Below, in pieces: positions 1 through 9,302 of a stretch of DNA of 64,000 bases. Position 1 is the stretch's first letter, and each line of letters starts with the position of its first letter. The stretch comes from Cetobacterium sp. ZOR0034 (GTDB lineage Bacteria > Fusobacteriota > Fusobacteriia > Fusobacteriales > Fusobacteriaceae): assembly GCF_000799075.1 (NCBI RefSeq), contig NZ_JTLI01000001.1, positions 1 through 64,000 on the forward strand. The letters are read 5' to 3'. A program made the position numbers and the translations under genes. Under the pieces are notes generated by a model. The model had not been told where the DNA came from. It searched no databases and saw only the letters and a list, made by a program, of their open reading frames with translations.

Positions 1-65
1 GATTCGCGATAAGAGAAGGAGGAAGAACGGTAGCTTCTGGAGTTGTTGCAGAAATTACTAAGTAA
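1..65 (+). CDS. tuf: Elongation factor Tu, C-terminal end (partial)
   Basis: Only the last 20 codons are present, in the frame whose codons start at position 3. They read FAIREGGRTVASGVVAEITK and stop at 63-65, which is the conserved end of domain 3 of EF-Tu. EF-Tu carries aminoacyl-tRNA to the ribosome. The gene begins outside the window. A hairpin follows at 111-137, and rpsJ then has its own promoter, so tuf (probably the end of an rpsL-rpsG-fusA-tuf unit, an inference) is transcriptionally separable from the S10 cluster. Confidence 0.93.
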   Translation, partial: FAIREGGRTVASGVVAEITK

Positions 66-110
66 TCTTACTTAAATCAAGAATTAAAAACTAAGTGAAA
101 TTTAGTTCAT

Positions 111-137
111 ATAAAGGGGGACTTAGTCCCCTTTTAT
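111..137 (+). terminator. Intrinsic terminator after tuf
   Basis: ATAAAGGGG is complementary to CCCCTTTTAT across a short GACTTAGT loop. The 3' arm itself supplies the U-rich tract. It lies 46 bases after the tuf stop and upstream of the rpsJ promoter. Confidence 0.75.
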
Positions 138-187
138 AATCCTAAAAAAGCTAAGTAAAAAAACTTTTAAATAAAAGCAAAAAACAT

Positions 188-215
188 TTGCTTTTTGTAA
201 AAAATGTGATATAAT
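188..215 (+). promoter_or_regulatory. Promoter of the S10 operon
   Basis: TTGCTT at 188-193 and TATAAT at 210-215 are separated by 16 bases, with an A/T-rich upstream region. Transcription would start near 222. The resulting 60-nt leader contains a perfect 10-bp inverted repeat (AAAAGAATTA at 229-238, TAATTCTTTT at 241-250) before the rpsJ ribosome-binding site, which could form a small hairpin. Confidence 0.65.
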
Positions 216-283
216 TACCAGAGTGTACAAAAGAATTATTTAATTCTTTTAATCGAAACTTTTAAGGAGGTGCGAAAAGTAAA

Positions 284-595
284 ATGGCTTCTAACAAGTT
301 AAGAATTTACTTAAAAGCTTATGATCACACTTTATTAGATCAATCAGCTAAAAAGATAGTAGAAGTAGCAAAGAAATCTGGAGCAGAAATTGCAGGACCT
401 ATGCCACTACCTACAAAAATAAAAAAATATACTGTACTTAGATCAGTACACGTAAACAAAGACTCGAGAGAGCAATTCGAGATGAGAGTGCACAGAAGAA
501 TGGTAGAGATTAAAAACTCTAACCCTAAGACAATTGCTTCTTTAACAGCAGTTAACTTACCAGCTGGTGTTGGAATCGAAATAAAGCAAGCGTAA
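284..595 (+). CDS. rpsJ: 30S ribosomal protein S10
   Basis: This 103-residue protein matches S10 over its full length, with [17 protein letters not shown] near the N-terminus, [20 protein letters not shown] in the middle and the AGVGIEIK end. S10 sits in the 30S head, and in many bacteria it also pairs with NusB in antitermination. An AAGGAGGT site precedes the ATG. It is the first gene of the S10-spc-alpha cluster, but a 176-base gap separates it from rplC, which is unusual inside such a tight operon (see 596-771). Confidence 0.97.
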   Translation: MASNKLRIYLKAYDHTLLDQSAKKIVEVAKKSGAEIAGPMPLPTKIKKYTVLRSVHVNKDSREQFEMRVHRRMVEIKNSNPKTIASLTAVNLPAGVGIEIKQA

Positions 596-771
596 TAGTT
601 TGTTGAAAAGGTTCTGATGAAAAAAGCAGACAGCTGATTTTCGGGTAATTTGATGCTAAGAATTAAATTATCCTTACAGAATAATACAAGTTGGCGTTTT
701 TTTTAAAGAAAAGTGGTGGAACCACGAGGGCAAGTTGTCAACCAATATATTATTTGATGGAGGTAAAACAC
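596..771 (+). promoter_or_regulatory. Structured rpsJ-rplC gap, candidate ribosomal-protein leader
   Basis: The gap contains no gene. An open frame runs into rplC from 691 but has no conserved residues. Visible structure: GGGTAATTT (643-651) pairs with AAATTATCC (665-673, one G-U). GUUGGC (690-695) pairs with GUCAAC (737-742, one G-U) and encloses a hairpin GTGGT-GGA-ACCAC (713-725). This fold ends just before the rplC ribosome-binding site (GATGGAGG, 756-763). An eight-T run at 696-703 lies inside it. Autoregulation by an S10-operon protein is an inference; it could also be an RNA-processing site. Confidence 0.45.
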
Positions 772-1398
772 ATGTCAGGAATTTTAGCAAAAAAAATTGG
801 AATGACTCAAATTTTCGAAGATGGAAAATTTATTCCAGTTACTGTTGTTGAAGCTGGACCTAACTTTGTTCTTCAAAAGAAGACTGCAGAGAACGACGGA
901 TACACAGCTTTACAATTAGGATTTGACGAAAAAAGAGAAAAAAATACTACAAAGCCATTAATGGGAATTTTTAACAAAGCTGGTGTAAAGCCGTTAAGAT
1001 TTGTTAAAGAGTTAAAAGTTGATTCAGTAGAAGGAATCGAACTTGGACAAGAGATCAAAGTGGATACTTTAGCAGAAGTTGCTTTCGTAGACATTACTGG
1101 TACTTCAAAAGGTAAAGGGACTTCAGGGGTTATGAAGAGACATAACTTCAGTGGAAACAGAGCTTCACACGGGGTTTCAAGAAACCACAGACTTGGAGGA
1201 TCAATAGGAATGTCGTCTTGGCCTGGAAAAGTTCTTAAGAACAAAAAAATGGCTGGACAATACGGAAATGCAACTGTAACAGTTCAAAACTTAAAAATTG
1301 TTAAAGTTGACGCAGAAAACAACTTACTACTAATTAAAGGTGCAGTACCTGGTCCAAAGAACGGATATATCGTTGTTAAACCGGCTGTAAAGAAATAA
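772..1398 (+). CDS. rplC: 50S ribosomal protein L3
   Basis: This 208-residue protein begins MSGILAKKIGMTQIF, the conserved L3 start, and contains the KGKGTSGVMKRHNFSG and LGGSIGMSSWPGKV segments of the loop that reaches the peptidyl-transferase centre. I chose the ATG at 772 because TGGAGGT lies directly upstream. The open frame extends to 691, but that extension has no L3 similarity and overlaps predicted RNA structure. L3 is an early-assembly 23S binder. Confidence 0.96.
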   Translation: MSGILAKKIGMTQIFEDGKFIPVTVVEAGPNFVLQKKTAENDGYTALQLGFDEKREKNTTKPLMGIFNKAGVKPLRFVKELKVDSVEGIELGQEIKVDTLAEVAFVDITGTSKGKGTSGVMKRHNFSGNRASHGVSRNHRLGGSIGMSSWPGKVLKNKKMAGQYGNATVTVQNLKIVKVDAENNLLLIKGAVPGPKNGYIVVKPAVKK

Positions 1399-1428
1399 TT
1401 AGTTAGTAGATGAGGAAGGAGGAAAATA

Positions 1429-2061
1429 ATGGCAGTTTTAAACATATATGACTTAGCAGGTAACCAAACTGGTACTGTAGAAGTTAAAGATTCTGTATTT
1501 GGAATCGAGCCTAATCAAGCAGTATTACATGAAGTATTAACTGCAGAGTTAGCAGCTGCTAGACAAGGAACTGCAGCTACTAAAACTAGAGCTATGGTTA
1601 AAGGTGGAGGAAGAAAGCCTTTCAAACAAAAAGGAACTGGAAGAGCTAGACAAGGTTCTATCAGAGCTCCACACATGGTAGGTGGAGGAGTTACTTTCGG
1701 ACCACAACCAAGATCATACGAGAAAAAAGTAAACAAAAAAGTAAGAAACCTTGCTTTAAGATCAGCACTTTCTGCGAAAGTTGCAGCTGGAGAAATCTTA
1801 GTTCTTGATGGAACTATCGAAGCTCCAAAAACAAAAACAATAATCGCTTTAACTAACGCTTTAACAGCTAACACAAAGCAATTATTCGTTGTAAATGACC
1901 TTGCTACAGAAGCTGATTACAACTTATACTTATCAGCTAGAAACTTAGAGAACGCAGTAGTTCTTCAACCAAATGAGATTGGAGTTTACTGGTTATTAAA
2001 GCAAGAGAAAGTTATCGTAACTAAGGAAGCGTTAACGACAATCGAGGAGGTGCTTGCATAA
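1429..2061 (+). CDS. rplD: 50S ribosomal protein L4
   Basis: This 210-residue L4 has the long arginine/glycine-rich loop that enters the exit tunnel ([19 protein letters not shown], about residues 63-81). In gamma-proteobacteria L4 represses its own operon; whether it does so here is unknown, though structured RNA lies upstream at 596-771. The start has an AGGAAGGAGG site. The stop overlaps the rplW start by one base, suggesting translational coupling. Confidence 0.97.
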   Translation: MAVLNIYDLAGNQTGTVEVKDSVFGIEPNQAVLHEVLTAELAAARQGTAATKTRAMVKGGGRKPFKQKGTGRARQGSIRAPHMVGGGVTFGPQPRSYEKKVNKKVRNLALRSALSAKVAAGEILVLDGTIEAPKTKTIIALTNALTANTKQLFVVNDLATEADYNLYLSARNLENAVVLQPNEIGVYWLLKQEKVIVTKEALTTIEEVLA

Positions 2062-2348
2062 TGACTGCTTACGATATCGTAAAGAAGCCTGTAATCACTG
2101 AAAAAACTGAGATTTTAAGAAGAGATTACAACAAGTACACATTTGAGGTAAGTCCAAAAGCAAATAAAGTTGAGATCAGAAAAGCTATCGAAACTATATT
2201 TAACGTAAAAGTTGAATCTGTAGCTACAATCAATGTAAAGCCAGTTACTAAAAGACATGGAATGAAACTTTACAAGACTCAAGCTAAGAAAAAAGCTATT
2301 GTTAAATTAGCTGCTGGAAACACAATAACTTACTTCGCAGAAGTATAA
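2061..2348 (+). CDS. rplW: 50S ribosomal protein L23
   Basis: This 95-residue L23 carries KPVITEKTEIL near the N-terminus and the FEVSPKANKVEIRKAIETIFNVKV core. L23 lines the tunnel exit and is the docking site for trigger factor and SRP. The start codon overlaps the rplD stop (TAATG), and the ribosome-binding site (GAGGAGGTG) lies inside rplD. A 95-base A/T-rich gap without obvious structure follows before rplB. Confidence 0.96.
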   Translation: MTAYDIVKKPVITEKTEILRRDYNKYTFEVSPKANKVEIRKAIETIFNVKVESVATINVKPVTKRHGMKLYKTQAKKKAIVKLAAGNTITYFAEV

Positions 2349-2443
2349 TTGAAAAATAATTAGAAGTTTAGTTCTTTATAATAATAAAATAAGGATAAAG
2401 CTAAAGATAATTATAGGTCAGGAAATTTTGGAGGTTAACAAAG

Positions 2444-3274
2444 ATGGCAATTAGAAAGTTAAATGCTATAACTAATGGTACTAGACATATGTCTAGATTA
2501 GTTAACGAAGATTTAGATAAAGTTAGACCTGAAAAGTCTTTAACTACTCCATTAAAATCTGCTTATGGTAGAGATAACTATGGACACAGAACTTGTAGAA
2601 ATAGAGACAAGGGACACAAAAGACTTTACAGAATCATCGACTTTAAAAGAAATAAATTAGATGTACCTGCAAAGGTAGTATCACTTGAGTACGATCCAAA
2701 TAGAACGGCAAACATCGCTCTATTATCGTACGCAGATGGAGAAAAGAGATATATTCTTGCTCCAAAGGGACTTAAGAAAGGTGATATCGTAATGGCTGGT
2801 TCAAATGCTGAAATAAAGCCAGGAAATGCTCTTAAATTAAAAGAGATGCCTGTTGGATCACAGATACACAACGTTGAGTTACAAAGAGGAAAGGGTGGAC
2901 AATTAGTTAGATCTGCAGGAACTGCAGCAAGACTAGTTGCAAAAGAAGGAACTTACTGTCACGTTCAGTTACCATCAGGTGAATTAAGATTAGTTCACGG
3001 AGAATGTATGGCAACTATCGGTGAAGTAGGAAACTCTGAGCACAGCCTAGTTTCACTAGGTAAAGCTGGAAGAAACAGACACAAAGGAAGAAGACCTCAC
3101 GTTAGAGGATCTGTAATGAACCCTTGTGATCACCCACACGGTGGAGGAGAAGGTAAAGCTCCAGTAGGAAGAAAATCTCCAATGACTCCTTGGGGTAAAC
3201 CAGCTCATGGTGTTAAGACAAGAGGAAGAAAAACTTCTGACAAGTTTATCGTAAGAAGAAGAAACGAAAAGTAA
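2444..3274 (+). CDS. rplB: 50S ribosomal protein L2
   Basis: This 276-residue L2 has the RNA-binding OB and SH3-like domains. The C-terminal part holds [18 protein letters not shown], whose histidine segment is the conserved element needed for peptidyl transferase and subunit association. Its length is normal for the family. A TTTGGAGG site precedes the ATG. Confidence 0.97.
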   Translation: MAIRKLNAITNGTRHMSRLVNEDLDKVRPEKSLTTPLKSAYGRDNYGHRTCRNRDKGHKRLYRIIDFKRNKLDVPAKVVSLEYDPNRTANIALLSYADGEKRYILAPKGLKKGDIVMAGSNAEIKPGNALKLKEMPVGSQIHNVELQRGKGGQLVRSAGTAARLVAKEGTYCHVQLPSGELRLVHGECMATIGEVGNSEHSLVSLGKAGRNRHKGRRPHVRGSVMNPCDHPHGGGEGKAPVGRKSPMTPWGKPAHGVKTRGRKTSDKFIVRRRNEK

Positions 3275-3298
3275 TTTTCGAGAGGAGGCTAATAGGTA

Positions 3299-3580
3299 AT
3301 GGCTAGATCATTAAAAAAAGGACCTTTTTGTGACCACCACTTAATGAAGAAAGTTGACGAAGCAGTTGCTACTGAAAATATAAAAGCGGTAATAAAAACT
3401 TGGTCAAGAAGATCAACTATATTCCCTAACTTTATAGGATTAACTTTCGGTGTTTACAATGGAAAGAAACATATACCAGTTCATGTAACAGAGCAAATGG
3501 TTGGACATAAACTAGGTGAGTTCGCACCAACTAGAACATACTATGGTCACGGTGTAGACAAAAAGAAAAAGAAAAAATAA
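3299..3580 (+). CDS. rpsS: 30S ribosomal protein S19
   Basis: This 93-residue S19 begins [17 protein letters not shown] and contains [11 protein letters not shown] and [15 protein letters not shown], all diagnostic. The protein ends in a short lysine run (DKKKKKK). S19 binds the head of the 30S subunit with S13. It starts 24 bases after rplB behind GAGAGGAGG. Confidence 0.97.
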   Translation: MARSLKKGPFCDHHLMKKVDEAVATENIKAVIKTWSRRSTIFPNFIGLTFGVYNGKKHIPVHVTEQMVGHKLGEFAPTRTYYGHGVDKKKKKK

Positions 3581-3627
3581 TCGATTTTAATAGAATAAAT
3601 TGATAGTAGAAAAAGGAGGTTGGACTA

Positions 3628-3960
3628 GTGGAAGCTAGAGCAATAACTAGATTCGTAAGATTATCTCCAAGAAAAGCTAGACTTGTAGCAGACTTAGTGA
3701 GAGGAAAATCAGCATTAGAAGCTTTAGATACGTTAGAATTTACTAACAAAAAAGCAGCTAGATTTATAAAGAAAACACTAGCATCAGCAATTGCTAATGC
3801 AACTAACAACTTCAATATGGACGAAGAAAAGTTAGTAGTATCAACTATAATGATAAATGACGGACCAGCTCTAAAAAGAATCATGCCTAGAGCAATGGGA
3901 AGAGCAGATATAATAAGAAAACCAACAGCACACATTGTTGTGGCAGTGTCTGAAAAGTAG
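3628..3960 (+). CDS. rplV: 50S ribosomal protein L22
   Basis: This 110-residue protein starts at GTG 3628 behind AAAGGAGGT. The conserved RLSPRKARLVADLVRGK is near the N-terminus. The C-terminal hairpin (RIMPRAMGRADIIRKPTAHI) extends into the exit tunnel, where erythromycin-resistance changes occur in other species. The length fits the family. Confidence 0.97.
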   Translation: MEARAITRFVRLSPRKARLVADLVRGKSALEALDTLEFTNKKAARFIKKTLASAIANATNNFNMDEEKLVVSTIMINDGPALKRIMPRAMGRADIIRKPTAHIVVAVSEK

Positions 3961-3975
3961 TAAGGAGGTAAGACT

Positions 3976-4632
3976 GTGGGACAAAAAGTAGACCCTAGAG
4001 GACTGAGACTTGGAATAACAAGAACTTGGGATTCTATCTGGTATGCAGATAAAAAAGAATACGCAAAGTTCTTCCATGAAGATACAAAGATCAGAGAAAT
4101 GATCAAAAAGAACTACTTCCACGCGGGAATTTCGAAGGTAAAAATCGAGAGAACTTCTCCATCACACGTTGTAGTTTTAATACACACAGCTAAAGCTGGT
4201 ATAATCATCGGAAGAAAAGGTTCTGAAATAGAATCTTTAAGAGCTAAACTTGAGACATTAACTGGAAGAAAAGTTACAGTTAAAGTTCAAGAAGTTAAAG
4301 AATTTAACAAAGATGCAACTTTAGTTGCTGAAAACATCGCTACATCTATCGAGAAAAGGGTAGCATATAAGAGAGCAGTAAGCCAAGCTGTTATGAGAGC
4401 AATGAAGTCTGGAGCAAAAGGAATCAAAGTTATGGTTTCTGGAAGATTAAATGGTGCTGAGATCGCAAGATCTGAGTGGGTAGTAGAAGGTAAAGTACCT
4501 CTACATACACTAAGAGCAGATATCGACTACGCTACAGCTACAGCTCATACAACTTATGGAGCTCTTGGAATCAAGGTTTGGATCTTCCACGGTGAAGTAC
4601 TTCCAACTAAGAAGGAAGGAGGGGAAGCGTAA
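3976..4632 (+). CDS. rpsC: 30S ribosomal protein S3
   Basis: This 218-residue S3 starts at GTG with [23 protein letters not shown] domain is visible at about residues 62-110 with [12 protein letters not shown] at 75-86. The C-terminal S3 domain contains [14 protein letters not shown]3 forms part of the mRNA entry channel. The gene lies 15 bases after rplV behind TAAGGAGGT. Confidence 0.97.
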   Translation: MGQKVDPRGLRLGITRTWDSIWYADKKEYAKFFHEDTKIREMIKKNYFHAGISKVKIERTSPSHVVVLIHTAKAGIIIGRKGSEIESLRAKLETLTGRKVTVKVQEVKEFNKDATLVAENIATSIEKRVAYKRAVSQAVMRAMKSGAKGIKVMVSGRLNGAEIARSEWVVEGKVPLHTLRADIDYATATAHTTYGALGIKVWIFHGEVLPTKKEGGEA

Positions 4633-4634
4633 TC

Positions 4635-5057
4635 ATGTTAATGCCTAAAAGAACGAAACATAGAAAAATGTTTAGAGGAAGAATGAAGGGTACAGCTCAA
4701 AGAGGTAACACTGTTGCTTTCGGAGATTACGGATTACAAGCCCTTGAGCCAGCATGGATAACAAACAGACAGATCGAGTCTTGTAGAGTTGGAATCAACA
4801 GAACATTCAAAAGAGAAGGTAAGACTTTCATAAGAATATTCCCTGATAAGCCAATCACTGCTAGACCAGCTGGAGTGAGAATGGGTAAAGGTAAAGGAAA
4901 CGTAGAAGGTTGGGTAGCAGTAGTTAAACCTGGAAGAATAATGTTCGAGGTATCTGGTGTTACTGAAGAGAAAGCTATAGCAGCTTTAAGAAAAGCTTCT
5001 ATGAAACTTCCTATCAGATGTAAGATTGTAAAAAGAGAGAATGGTGGTGAGAACTAA
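4635..5057 (+). CDS. rplP: 50S ribosomal protein L16
   Basis: The protein is 140 residues from the ATG at 4635 ([11 protein letters not shown]). A second ATG at 4641 would give MPKRT. The longer form matches the usual MLMPKR start of the family and has GGAGGGG at good spacing inside the end of rpsC. Central [22 protein letters not shown] is the conserved region next to the A site. The stop overlaps the rpmC start by one base. Confidence 0.96.
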   Translation: MLMPKRTKHRKMFRGRMKGTAQRGNTVAFGDYGLQALEPAWITNRQIESCRVGINRTFKREGKTFIRIFPDKPITARPAGVRMGKGKGNVEGWVAVVKPGRIMFEVSGVTEEKAIAALRKASMKLPIRCKIVKRENGGEN

Positions 5058-5239
5058 TGAGAGCTAAGGAAATAAGAGAAATATCTACTGAAGACTTAGT
5101 AGTAAAGTGTAAAGAGCTTAAGGAAGAATTATTCAACCTAAAGTTCCAACTTTCATTAGGACAAGTAACTAACACTGCTAAGATAAGAGAAGTAAGAAGA
5201 GAGATCGCAAGAATAAACACTATATTAAACGAAAGATAA
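5057..5239 (+). CDS. rpmC: 50S ribosomal protein L29
   Basis: This 60-residue helical-hairpin protein has the L29 pattern: [15 protein letters not shown] at the start, EELFNLKFQLSLGQ in the middle and REVRREIARINTIL at the end. L29 sits at the tunnel exit beside L23. It is translationally coupled to rplP through the TAATG overlap. Confidence 0.95.
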   Translation: MRAKEIREISTEDLVVKCKELKEELFNLKFQLSLGQVTNTAKIREVRREIARINTILNER

Positions 5240-5289
5240 TTAAATCTTTTGTTTACAATATAGATTCTTAAGAAGAGGAGGTCAAAATC

Positions 5290-5541
5290 TTGAGAAACGA
5301 GAGAAAATTAAGAGAAGGAATCGTTGTTTCAGATAAGATGGACAAGACGATAGTTGTTGCTATCGAAACAATGACATTACACCCAATCTATAAAAAGAGA
5401 GTTAAGAAGACTATGAAGTTCAAAGCACATGACGAGAACAACGTAGCTCAAACTGGAGATAAAGTAAGAATCATGGAAACTAGACCATTATCTAGAGATA
5501 AGAGATGGAGACTAGTTGATATTATAGAGAAAGCTAGATAA
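5290..5541 (+). CDS. rpsQ: 30S ribosomal protein S17
   Basis: This 83-residue OB-fold protein has [17 protein letters not shown] near the N-terminus and [20 protein letters not shown] near the C-terminus, both diagnostic of S17. It starts at TTG 5290, six bases after GAGGAGGT. No ATG in frame would preserve the conserved N-terminus. S17 is a primary binder of the 16S 5' domain. Confidence 0.96.
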   Translation: MRNERKLREGIVVSDKMDKTIVVAIETMTLHPIYKKRVKKTMKFKAHDENNVAQTGDKVRIMETRPLSRDKRWRLVDIIEKAR

Positions 5542-5575
5542 TAATCCAAATTATTGTTGAGAGGAGGATAATTTA

Positions 5576-5944
5576 ATGGTACAACAACAAACTATCCTTA
5601 ATGTTGCTGATAACTCGGGAGCTAAAAAACTTATGGTTATAAGAGTTCTTGGAGGATCTAGAAGAAGATTCGGTAGAATCGGTGACATTGTTGTGGCATC
5701 AGTTAAGGAAGCAATACCTGGTGGAAACGTTAAAAAAGGAGACGTAGTAAAGGCAGTTATTGTTAGAACTAAAAAAGAATTAAGAAGAGAAGATGGATCA
5801 TACATTAAGTTTGATGACAACGCAGCTGTTGTTTTAAACAATAACAATGAACCAAAAGCAACAAGAATATTCGGACCAGTTGCAAGAGAATTAAGAGCTA
5901 AAGACTTCATGAAGATAGTATCACTAGCTCCAGAAGTAATATAA
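5576..5944 (+). CDS. rplN: 50S ribosomal protein L14
   Basis: This 122-residue L14 begins [20 protein letters not shown] and contains [29 protein letters not shown], the invariant core. L14 lies at the subunit interface and contacts 16S rRNA in bridge B8. The gene opens the spc half of the cluster and has GAGAGGAGG upstream of the ATG. Confidence 0.97.
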   Translation: MVQQQTILNVADNSGAKKLMVIRVLGGSRRRFGRIGDIVVASVKEAIPGGNVKKGDVVKAVIVRTKKELRREDGSYIKFDDNAAVVLNNNNEPKATRIFGPVARELRAKDFMKIVSLAPEVI

Positions 5945-5966
5945 TTGAGAGAGGAGGCTAATTGTC

Positions 5967-6308
5967 GTGGCTAAACCTAAGATTAAATTTGTACCAGATT
6001 CATTACATGTAAAAACTGGAGATACAGTTTTCGTAATATCTGGAAAAGATAAAGGTAAAACAGGTAAGGTAGTAAAAGTGTTCCCTAAAAAAGGAAAAAT
6101 CGTTGTTGAGAACATCAACATGGTTACAAAGCACATGAAACCTTCACAAATAAACCCACAAGGTGGAGTTGTAACTAAACCAGCTCCAATGTTCTCTTCA
6201 AAAGTAATGTTATTTGATGAGAAAGCTGGTAAACCAACTAGAGTTGGATACAAGTTTGTGGACGGTAAAAAAGTAAGATACTCTAAAGTATCTGGAGAAA
6301 CTTTATAA
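5967..6308 (+). CDS. rplX: 50S ribosomal protein L24
   Basis: This 113-residue protein starts at GTG 5967 behind GAGAGGAGG. A KOW motif is clear at about residues 16-45 ([19 protein letters not shown]). L24 nucleates 50S assembly at the 5' end of 23S rRNA. The length is at the upper end of the bacterial range. Confidence 0.96.
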   Translation: MAKPKIKFVPDSLHVKTGDTVFVISGKDKGKTGKVVKVFPKKGKIVVENINMVTKHMKPSQINPQGGVVTKPAPMFSSKVMLFDEKAGKPTRVGYKFVDGKKVRYSKVSGETL

Positions 6309-6326
6309 GAGAGGAGGAGAACGTAA

Positions 6327-6878
6327 GTGTCTAAATACGTTTCTAGATATCACAAGTTATATAACGATACAATAGTTGCTAACTTAATGAAAGAGTTAGG
6401 ATTATCAAACGTTATGGAATGTCCAAAATTAGACAGAATCGTTGTTAACATGGGAGTAGGAGAGGCAACTCAAAACTCTAAGTTAATCGATGCTGCAATG
6501 GCTGATTTAGCAATAATCACAGGACAAAAACCAGTTGTAAGAAAAGCAAAAAAATCAGAAGCTGGATTTAAGTTAAGAGAAGGAATGCCAATCGGTGCAA
6601 AAGTTACTTTAAGAAAAGAGAGAATGTACGATTTTCTAGATAGATTAGTAAATGTAGTTCTTCCAAGAGTAAGAGACTTCGAAGGAGTTCCAGCGGATTC
6701 ATTCGACGGAAGAGGAAACTACTCTTTAGGATTAAGAGATCAATTAGTTTTCCCTGAGATCGAGTTTGATAAAGTTGACAAGCTTTTAGGAATGTCTATC
6801 ACTATAGTATCTTCAGCTAAAACAGATGAAGAAGGAAGAGCTTTACTTAAGGCATTCGGAATGCCTTTCAAAAAGTAA
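6327..6878 (+). CDS. rplE: 50S ribosomal protein L5
   Basis: This 183-residue L5 has a GTG start at 6327. Conserved segments are [34 protein letters not shown] and [21 protein letters not shown]5 binds 5S rRNA and the P-site tRNA elbow. It sits 18 bases after rplX behind GAGAGGAGG, with normal length. Confidence 0.97.
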   Translation: MSKYVSRYHKLYNDTIVANLMKELGLSNVMECPKLDRIVVNMGVGEATQNSKLIDAAMADLAIITGQKPVVRKAKKSEAGFKLREGMPIGAKVTLRKERMYDFLDRLVNVVLPRVRDFEGVPADSFDGRGNYSLGLRDQLVFPEIEFDKVDKLLGMSITIVSSAKTDEEGRALLKAFGMPFKK

Positions 6879-6900
6879 ATAGTGAGGAGGTTAAGAATAA

Positions 6901-7188
6901 ATGGCTAAAAAGTCAATGATCGCTAGAGAAGCAAAAAGAACAACTTTATGCGATAAATATGCTGAAAAAAGAGCTGAACTGAAGAAGAGAATCAACGAGG
7001 GAGATATGGAAGCTATGTTTGAGCTAAACAAATTACCTAAGAACTCTTCAGAAGTTAGAAAGAAAAATAGATGTCAATTAGATGGAAGACCAAGAGGATT
7101 CATGAGAGAATTCGGAATTTCGAGAGTTAAGTTCAGACAATTAGCAGGTGCTGGACTTATTCCAGGTGTAAAGAAATCATCTTGGTAA
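6901..7188 (+). CDS. rpsN: 30S ribosomal protein S14 (zinc-free type)
   Basis: This 95-residue S14 has the C-terminal signature [26 protein letters not shown]. Only two cysteines are present (about residues 17 and 58), so the paired CxxC zinc site of the short 61-residue form is absent. This is the longer, zinc-independent type found in many bacteria and needs no zinc-responsive replacement. No second rpsN is visible in the window. Confidence 0.96.
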   Translation: MAKKSMIAREAKRTTLCDKYAEKRAELKKRINEGDMEAMFELNKLPKNSSEVRKKNRCQLDGRPRGFMREFGISRVKFRQLAGAGLIPGVKKSSW

Positions 7189-7211
7189 TTGATGAAAGGA
7201 GGATTTAATAG

Positions 7212-7607
7212 ATGTTTTTAACAGATCCAATTGCAGATATGTTAACAAGAGTTAGAAATGCAAATGCTGTAATGCACGAGAAAACAGATGTTCCTCACTC
7301 TAACATGAAAGAGAAAATCGCTGAGATTTTAAAAGAAGAGGGATATATTTCTAACTACAAAATTGTAACAGATGGAAATAAAAAGAATATAAGAGTATAC
7401 TTAAAGTATGACGGAAAAGAAAGAGTAATCAAAGGAATCAAGAGAATATCTAAGCCAGGAAGAAGAGTTTATTCTTCTGTAGAAGATATGCCAAGAGTAT
7501 TATCAGGTTTAGGAATTGCTATCGTTTCAACTTCTAGAGGAATCGTAACAGATAGAGTTGCTAGAAGAGAAAACGTTGGTGGAGAAATTCTTGCATTCGT
7601 TTGGTAA
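7212..7607 (+). CDS. rpsH: 30S ribosomal protein S8
   Basis: This 131-residue S8 begins [17 protein letters not shown] and ends with [22 protein letters not shown], the conserved C-terminal RNA-binding part. In enterobacteria S8 is the repressor of the spc operon, binding near the L5 start. No obvious 16S-like target is visible here, so that regulation is not claimed. Confidence 0.97.
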   Translation: MFLTDPIADMLTRVRNANAVMHEKTDVPHSNMKEKIAEILKEEGYISNYKIVTDGNKKNIRVYLKYDGKERVIKGIKRISKPGRRVYSSVEDMPRVLSGLGIAIVSTSRGIVTDRVARRENVGGEILAFVW

Positions 7608-7625
7608 TAACTAGGAGGTAGCCAT

Positions 7626-8162
7626 ATGTCAAGAGTAGGTAAAAAGATCATAGTGGTACCTGCTGGGGTAGAAGTTACAGTAGCTGCAGGAAATGTAGTT
7701 ACTGTAAAAGGACCTAAAGGTACTTTAACTAAGAATTTTAACGAAGAGTTAACAATAAACGTAGAGAACAACGAAATTACAGTTGCTAGACCAAATGACT
7801 TACCAGCTGTAAGAGCTATACATGGAACTACAAGAGCTCTATTAAACAACATGGTTGTTGGAGTTTCTGAAGGGTTCAAGAAAACTCTTACTTTAGTAGG
7901 GGTTGGATACAGAGCTACTGAGAAAAATGCTGGATTAGAGATGGCTTTAGGTTACTCTCACCCAGTTGTAATCGATGCTGTTGAAGGAATCAAAATGACA
8001 GTTGAGAAAAATACAACTATCCACATTGAAGGTATAGAGAAAGATGTAGTAGGACAAGTTGCTGCTGACATCAGATCTAAGAGAGCTCCAGAGCCTTACA
8101 AAGGTAAAGGGGTTAAGTATTCTGACGAAGTAATCAGAAGAAAAGAAGGTAAGAAATCATAA
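7626..8162 (+). CDS. rplF: 50S ribosomal protein L6
   Basis: This 178-residue L6 is made of two similar domains. The N-terminal part has [10 protein letters not shown]; the C-terminal part carries GVGYRA and [25 protein letters not shown]. It lies near the sarcin-ricin loop and the factor-binding site. The stop codon forms the edge of a perfect hairpin at 8162-8185. Confidence 0.97.
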   Translation: MSRVGKKIIVVPAGVEVTVAAGNVVTVKGPKGTLTKNFNEELTINVENNEITVARPNDLPAVRAIHGTTRALLNNMVVGVSEGFKKTLTLVGVGYRATEKNAGLEMALGYSHPVVIDAVEGIKMTVEKNTTIHIEGIEKDVVGQVAADIRSKRAPEPYKGKGVKYSDEVIRRKEGKKS

Positions 8163-8185
8163 TACTAACTAAATATAGTTAGTAT
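8162..8185 (+). repeat. Perfect intercistronic hairpin between rplF and rplR
   Basis: ATACTAACTA (8162-8171) and TAGTTAGTAT (8176-8185) are exact inverted repeats around an AATA loop. No T-run follows, so it is not an intrinsic terminator. It begins in the rplF stop codon and lies 15 bases before the rplR ribosome-binding site. A role in mRNA stability or processing is only a guess. Confidence 0.6.
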
Positions 8186-8209
8186 GCTGAGAATAAGGAG
8201 GTTAAAACG

Positions 8210-8578
8210 TTGTTTAAGAAAGTTAATAGAGACGCTATTAGAAGAAGAAAGCACTTATCTATCAGAAACAAAATTTCTGGTACAGCAGAGAGACCAAGAC
8301 TTTCTATATATAGATCAAACAACAACATCTTTGCTCAATTAGTTGATGACGTAAATGGAGTAACTTTAGTTTCTGCATCTACAATAGCTAAAGAGATCAA
8401 AGGAGATGTAAAACACGGTGGAAACATCGAGTCTGCTAAGCTTGTTGGAAAGCTAATAGCTGAAAGAGCTGTAGCAAAAAATATATCTGTTATCGTATTT
8501 GACAGATCTGGTTATAAATACACAGGAAGAGTAGCTGCCCTTGCAGAGGCTGCAAGAGAAGCAGGACTTAAATTCTAA
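8210..8578 (+). CDS. rplR: 50S ribosomal protein L18
   Basis: This 122-residue L18 has the arginine-rich N-terminus ([31 protein letters not shown]) and the C-terminal [23 protein letters not shown]18 brings 5S rRNA into the 50S subunit. The start is TTG at 8210 behind AAGGAGGT; no suitable ATG exists nearby. Confidence 0.96.
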   Translation: MFKKVNRDAIRRRKHLSIRNKISGTAERPRLSIYRSNNNIFAQLVDDVNGVTLVSASTIAKEIKGDVKHGGNIESAKLVGKLIAERAVAKNISVIVFDRSGYKYTGRVAALAEAAREAGLKF

Positions 8579-8602
8579 TTCTTGTAGAGAGGAGGACTTC
8601 AC

Positions 8603-9103
8603 TTGTCTAAGTTAGTTAAAGAAGAAAAACAATTTCAAGAGAAATTATTAAAGATTTCTAGAGTTTCTAAGACAACTAAAGGAGGAAGAACAATATCTTT
8701 CTCAGTTTTAGCTGCTGTAGGAGACGCTGAAGGAAACGTAGGAATGGGATTAGGAAAAGCGAATGGTGTACCTGATGCAATCAGAAAAGCAATCGCTGCT
8801 GCTAAGAAAAACATGGTAAAGGTTTCGTTAAAAGGAACTACTATTCCTCATGAAATCGTTGGTAAGTGGGGAGCAACATCAATTTGGATGGCACCAGCTT
8901 ATGAAGGTACTGGAGTTATCGCAGGATCATCTTGTAGAGAGATTCTTGAGTTAGCAGGAGTACACAACATCCTTACAAAAATAAAAGGATCAAGAAACAA
9001 GCACAACGTTGCAAGAGCTACAATCGAAGGATTAGCAGCATTAAGAACTGCTGAAGAAGTTGCAGCTTTAAGAGGAAAAGAAGTAAAGGAAATCTTAAGC
9101 TAG
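8603..9103 (+). CDS. rpsE: 30S ribosomal protein S5
   Basis: This 166-residue S5 starts at TTG 8603 behind GAGAGGAGG. The N-terminal double-stranded-RNA-binding domain has GGRTISFSVLAAVGDAEGNVG, and GLGKANGVPDAIRKA follows. S5 helps form the mRNA entrance and influences decoding accuracy. The length is normal. Confidence 0.97.
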   Translation: MSKLVKEEKQFQEKLLKISRVSKTTKGGRTISFSVLAAVGDAEGNVGMGLGKANGVPDAIRKAIAAAKKNMVKVSLKGTTIPHEIVGKWGATSIWMAPAYEGTGVIAGSSCREILELAGVHNILTKIKGSRNKHNVARATIEGLAALRTAEEVAALRGKEVKEILS

Positions 9104-9116
9104 GAGGTAAAAAAAG

Positions 9117-9299
9117 ATGGCAAAGCTTAGAATAGAGCTTGTAAAAAGCATAATCGGAAGAAAGCCTAACCATATAGCTACTGCAAAGTCGCTAGGGCTT
9201 AAGAAGATGAATGATGTTAGAGAGCATAACGTGACTCCAGAATTAATGGGGAAAATCGCTCTAATTTCTTACCTAATAAAAGTAGAGGAGGTGCAATAA
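9117..9299 (+). CDS. rpmD: 50S ribosomal protein L30
   Basis: This 60-residue protein has [21 protein letters not shown] and a [13 protein letters not shown] centre, the L30 pattern. L30 is dispensable or absent in some lineages; here it is intact between rpsE and rplO as in the classic spc order. An AGGAGGT site overlaps the end of rpsE. Confidence 0.95.
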   Translation: MAKLRIELVKSIIGRKPNHIATAKSLGLKKMNDVREHNVTPELMGKIALISYLIKVEEVQ

Positions 9300-9302
9300 T
9301 CA

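Noticed and set aside
691..771. N-terminal extension of L3 by 27 codons.
   Set aside because: The conserved L3 start MSGILAKKIGMTQ is at 772 behind TGGAGGT. The extension overlaps predicted RNA structure and has no similarity.
873..1244. Long minus-strand frames inside ribosomal protein genes (also 1515-1874, 3531-4106, 5551-5910, 7469-7879, 52944-53390).
   Set aside because: They are antisense shadows of well-supported genes caused by codon bias, with no ribosome-binding sites or recognisable domains.
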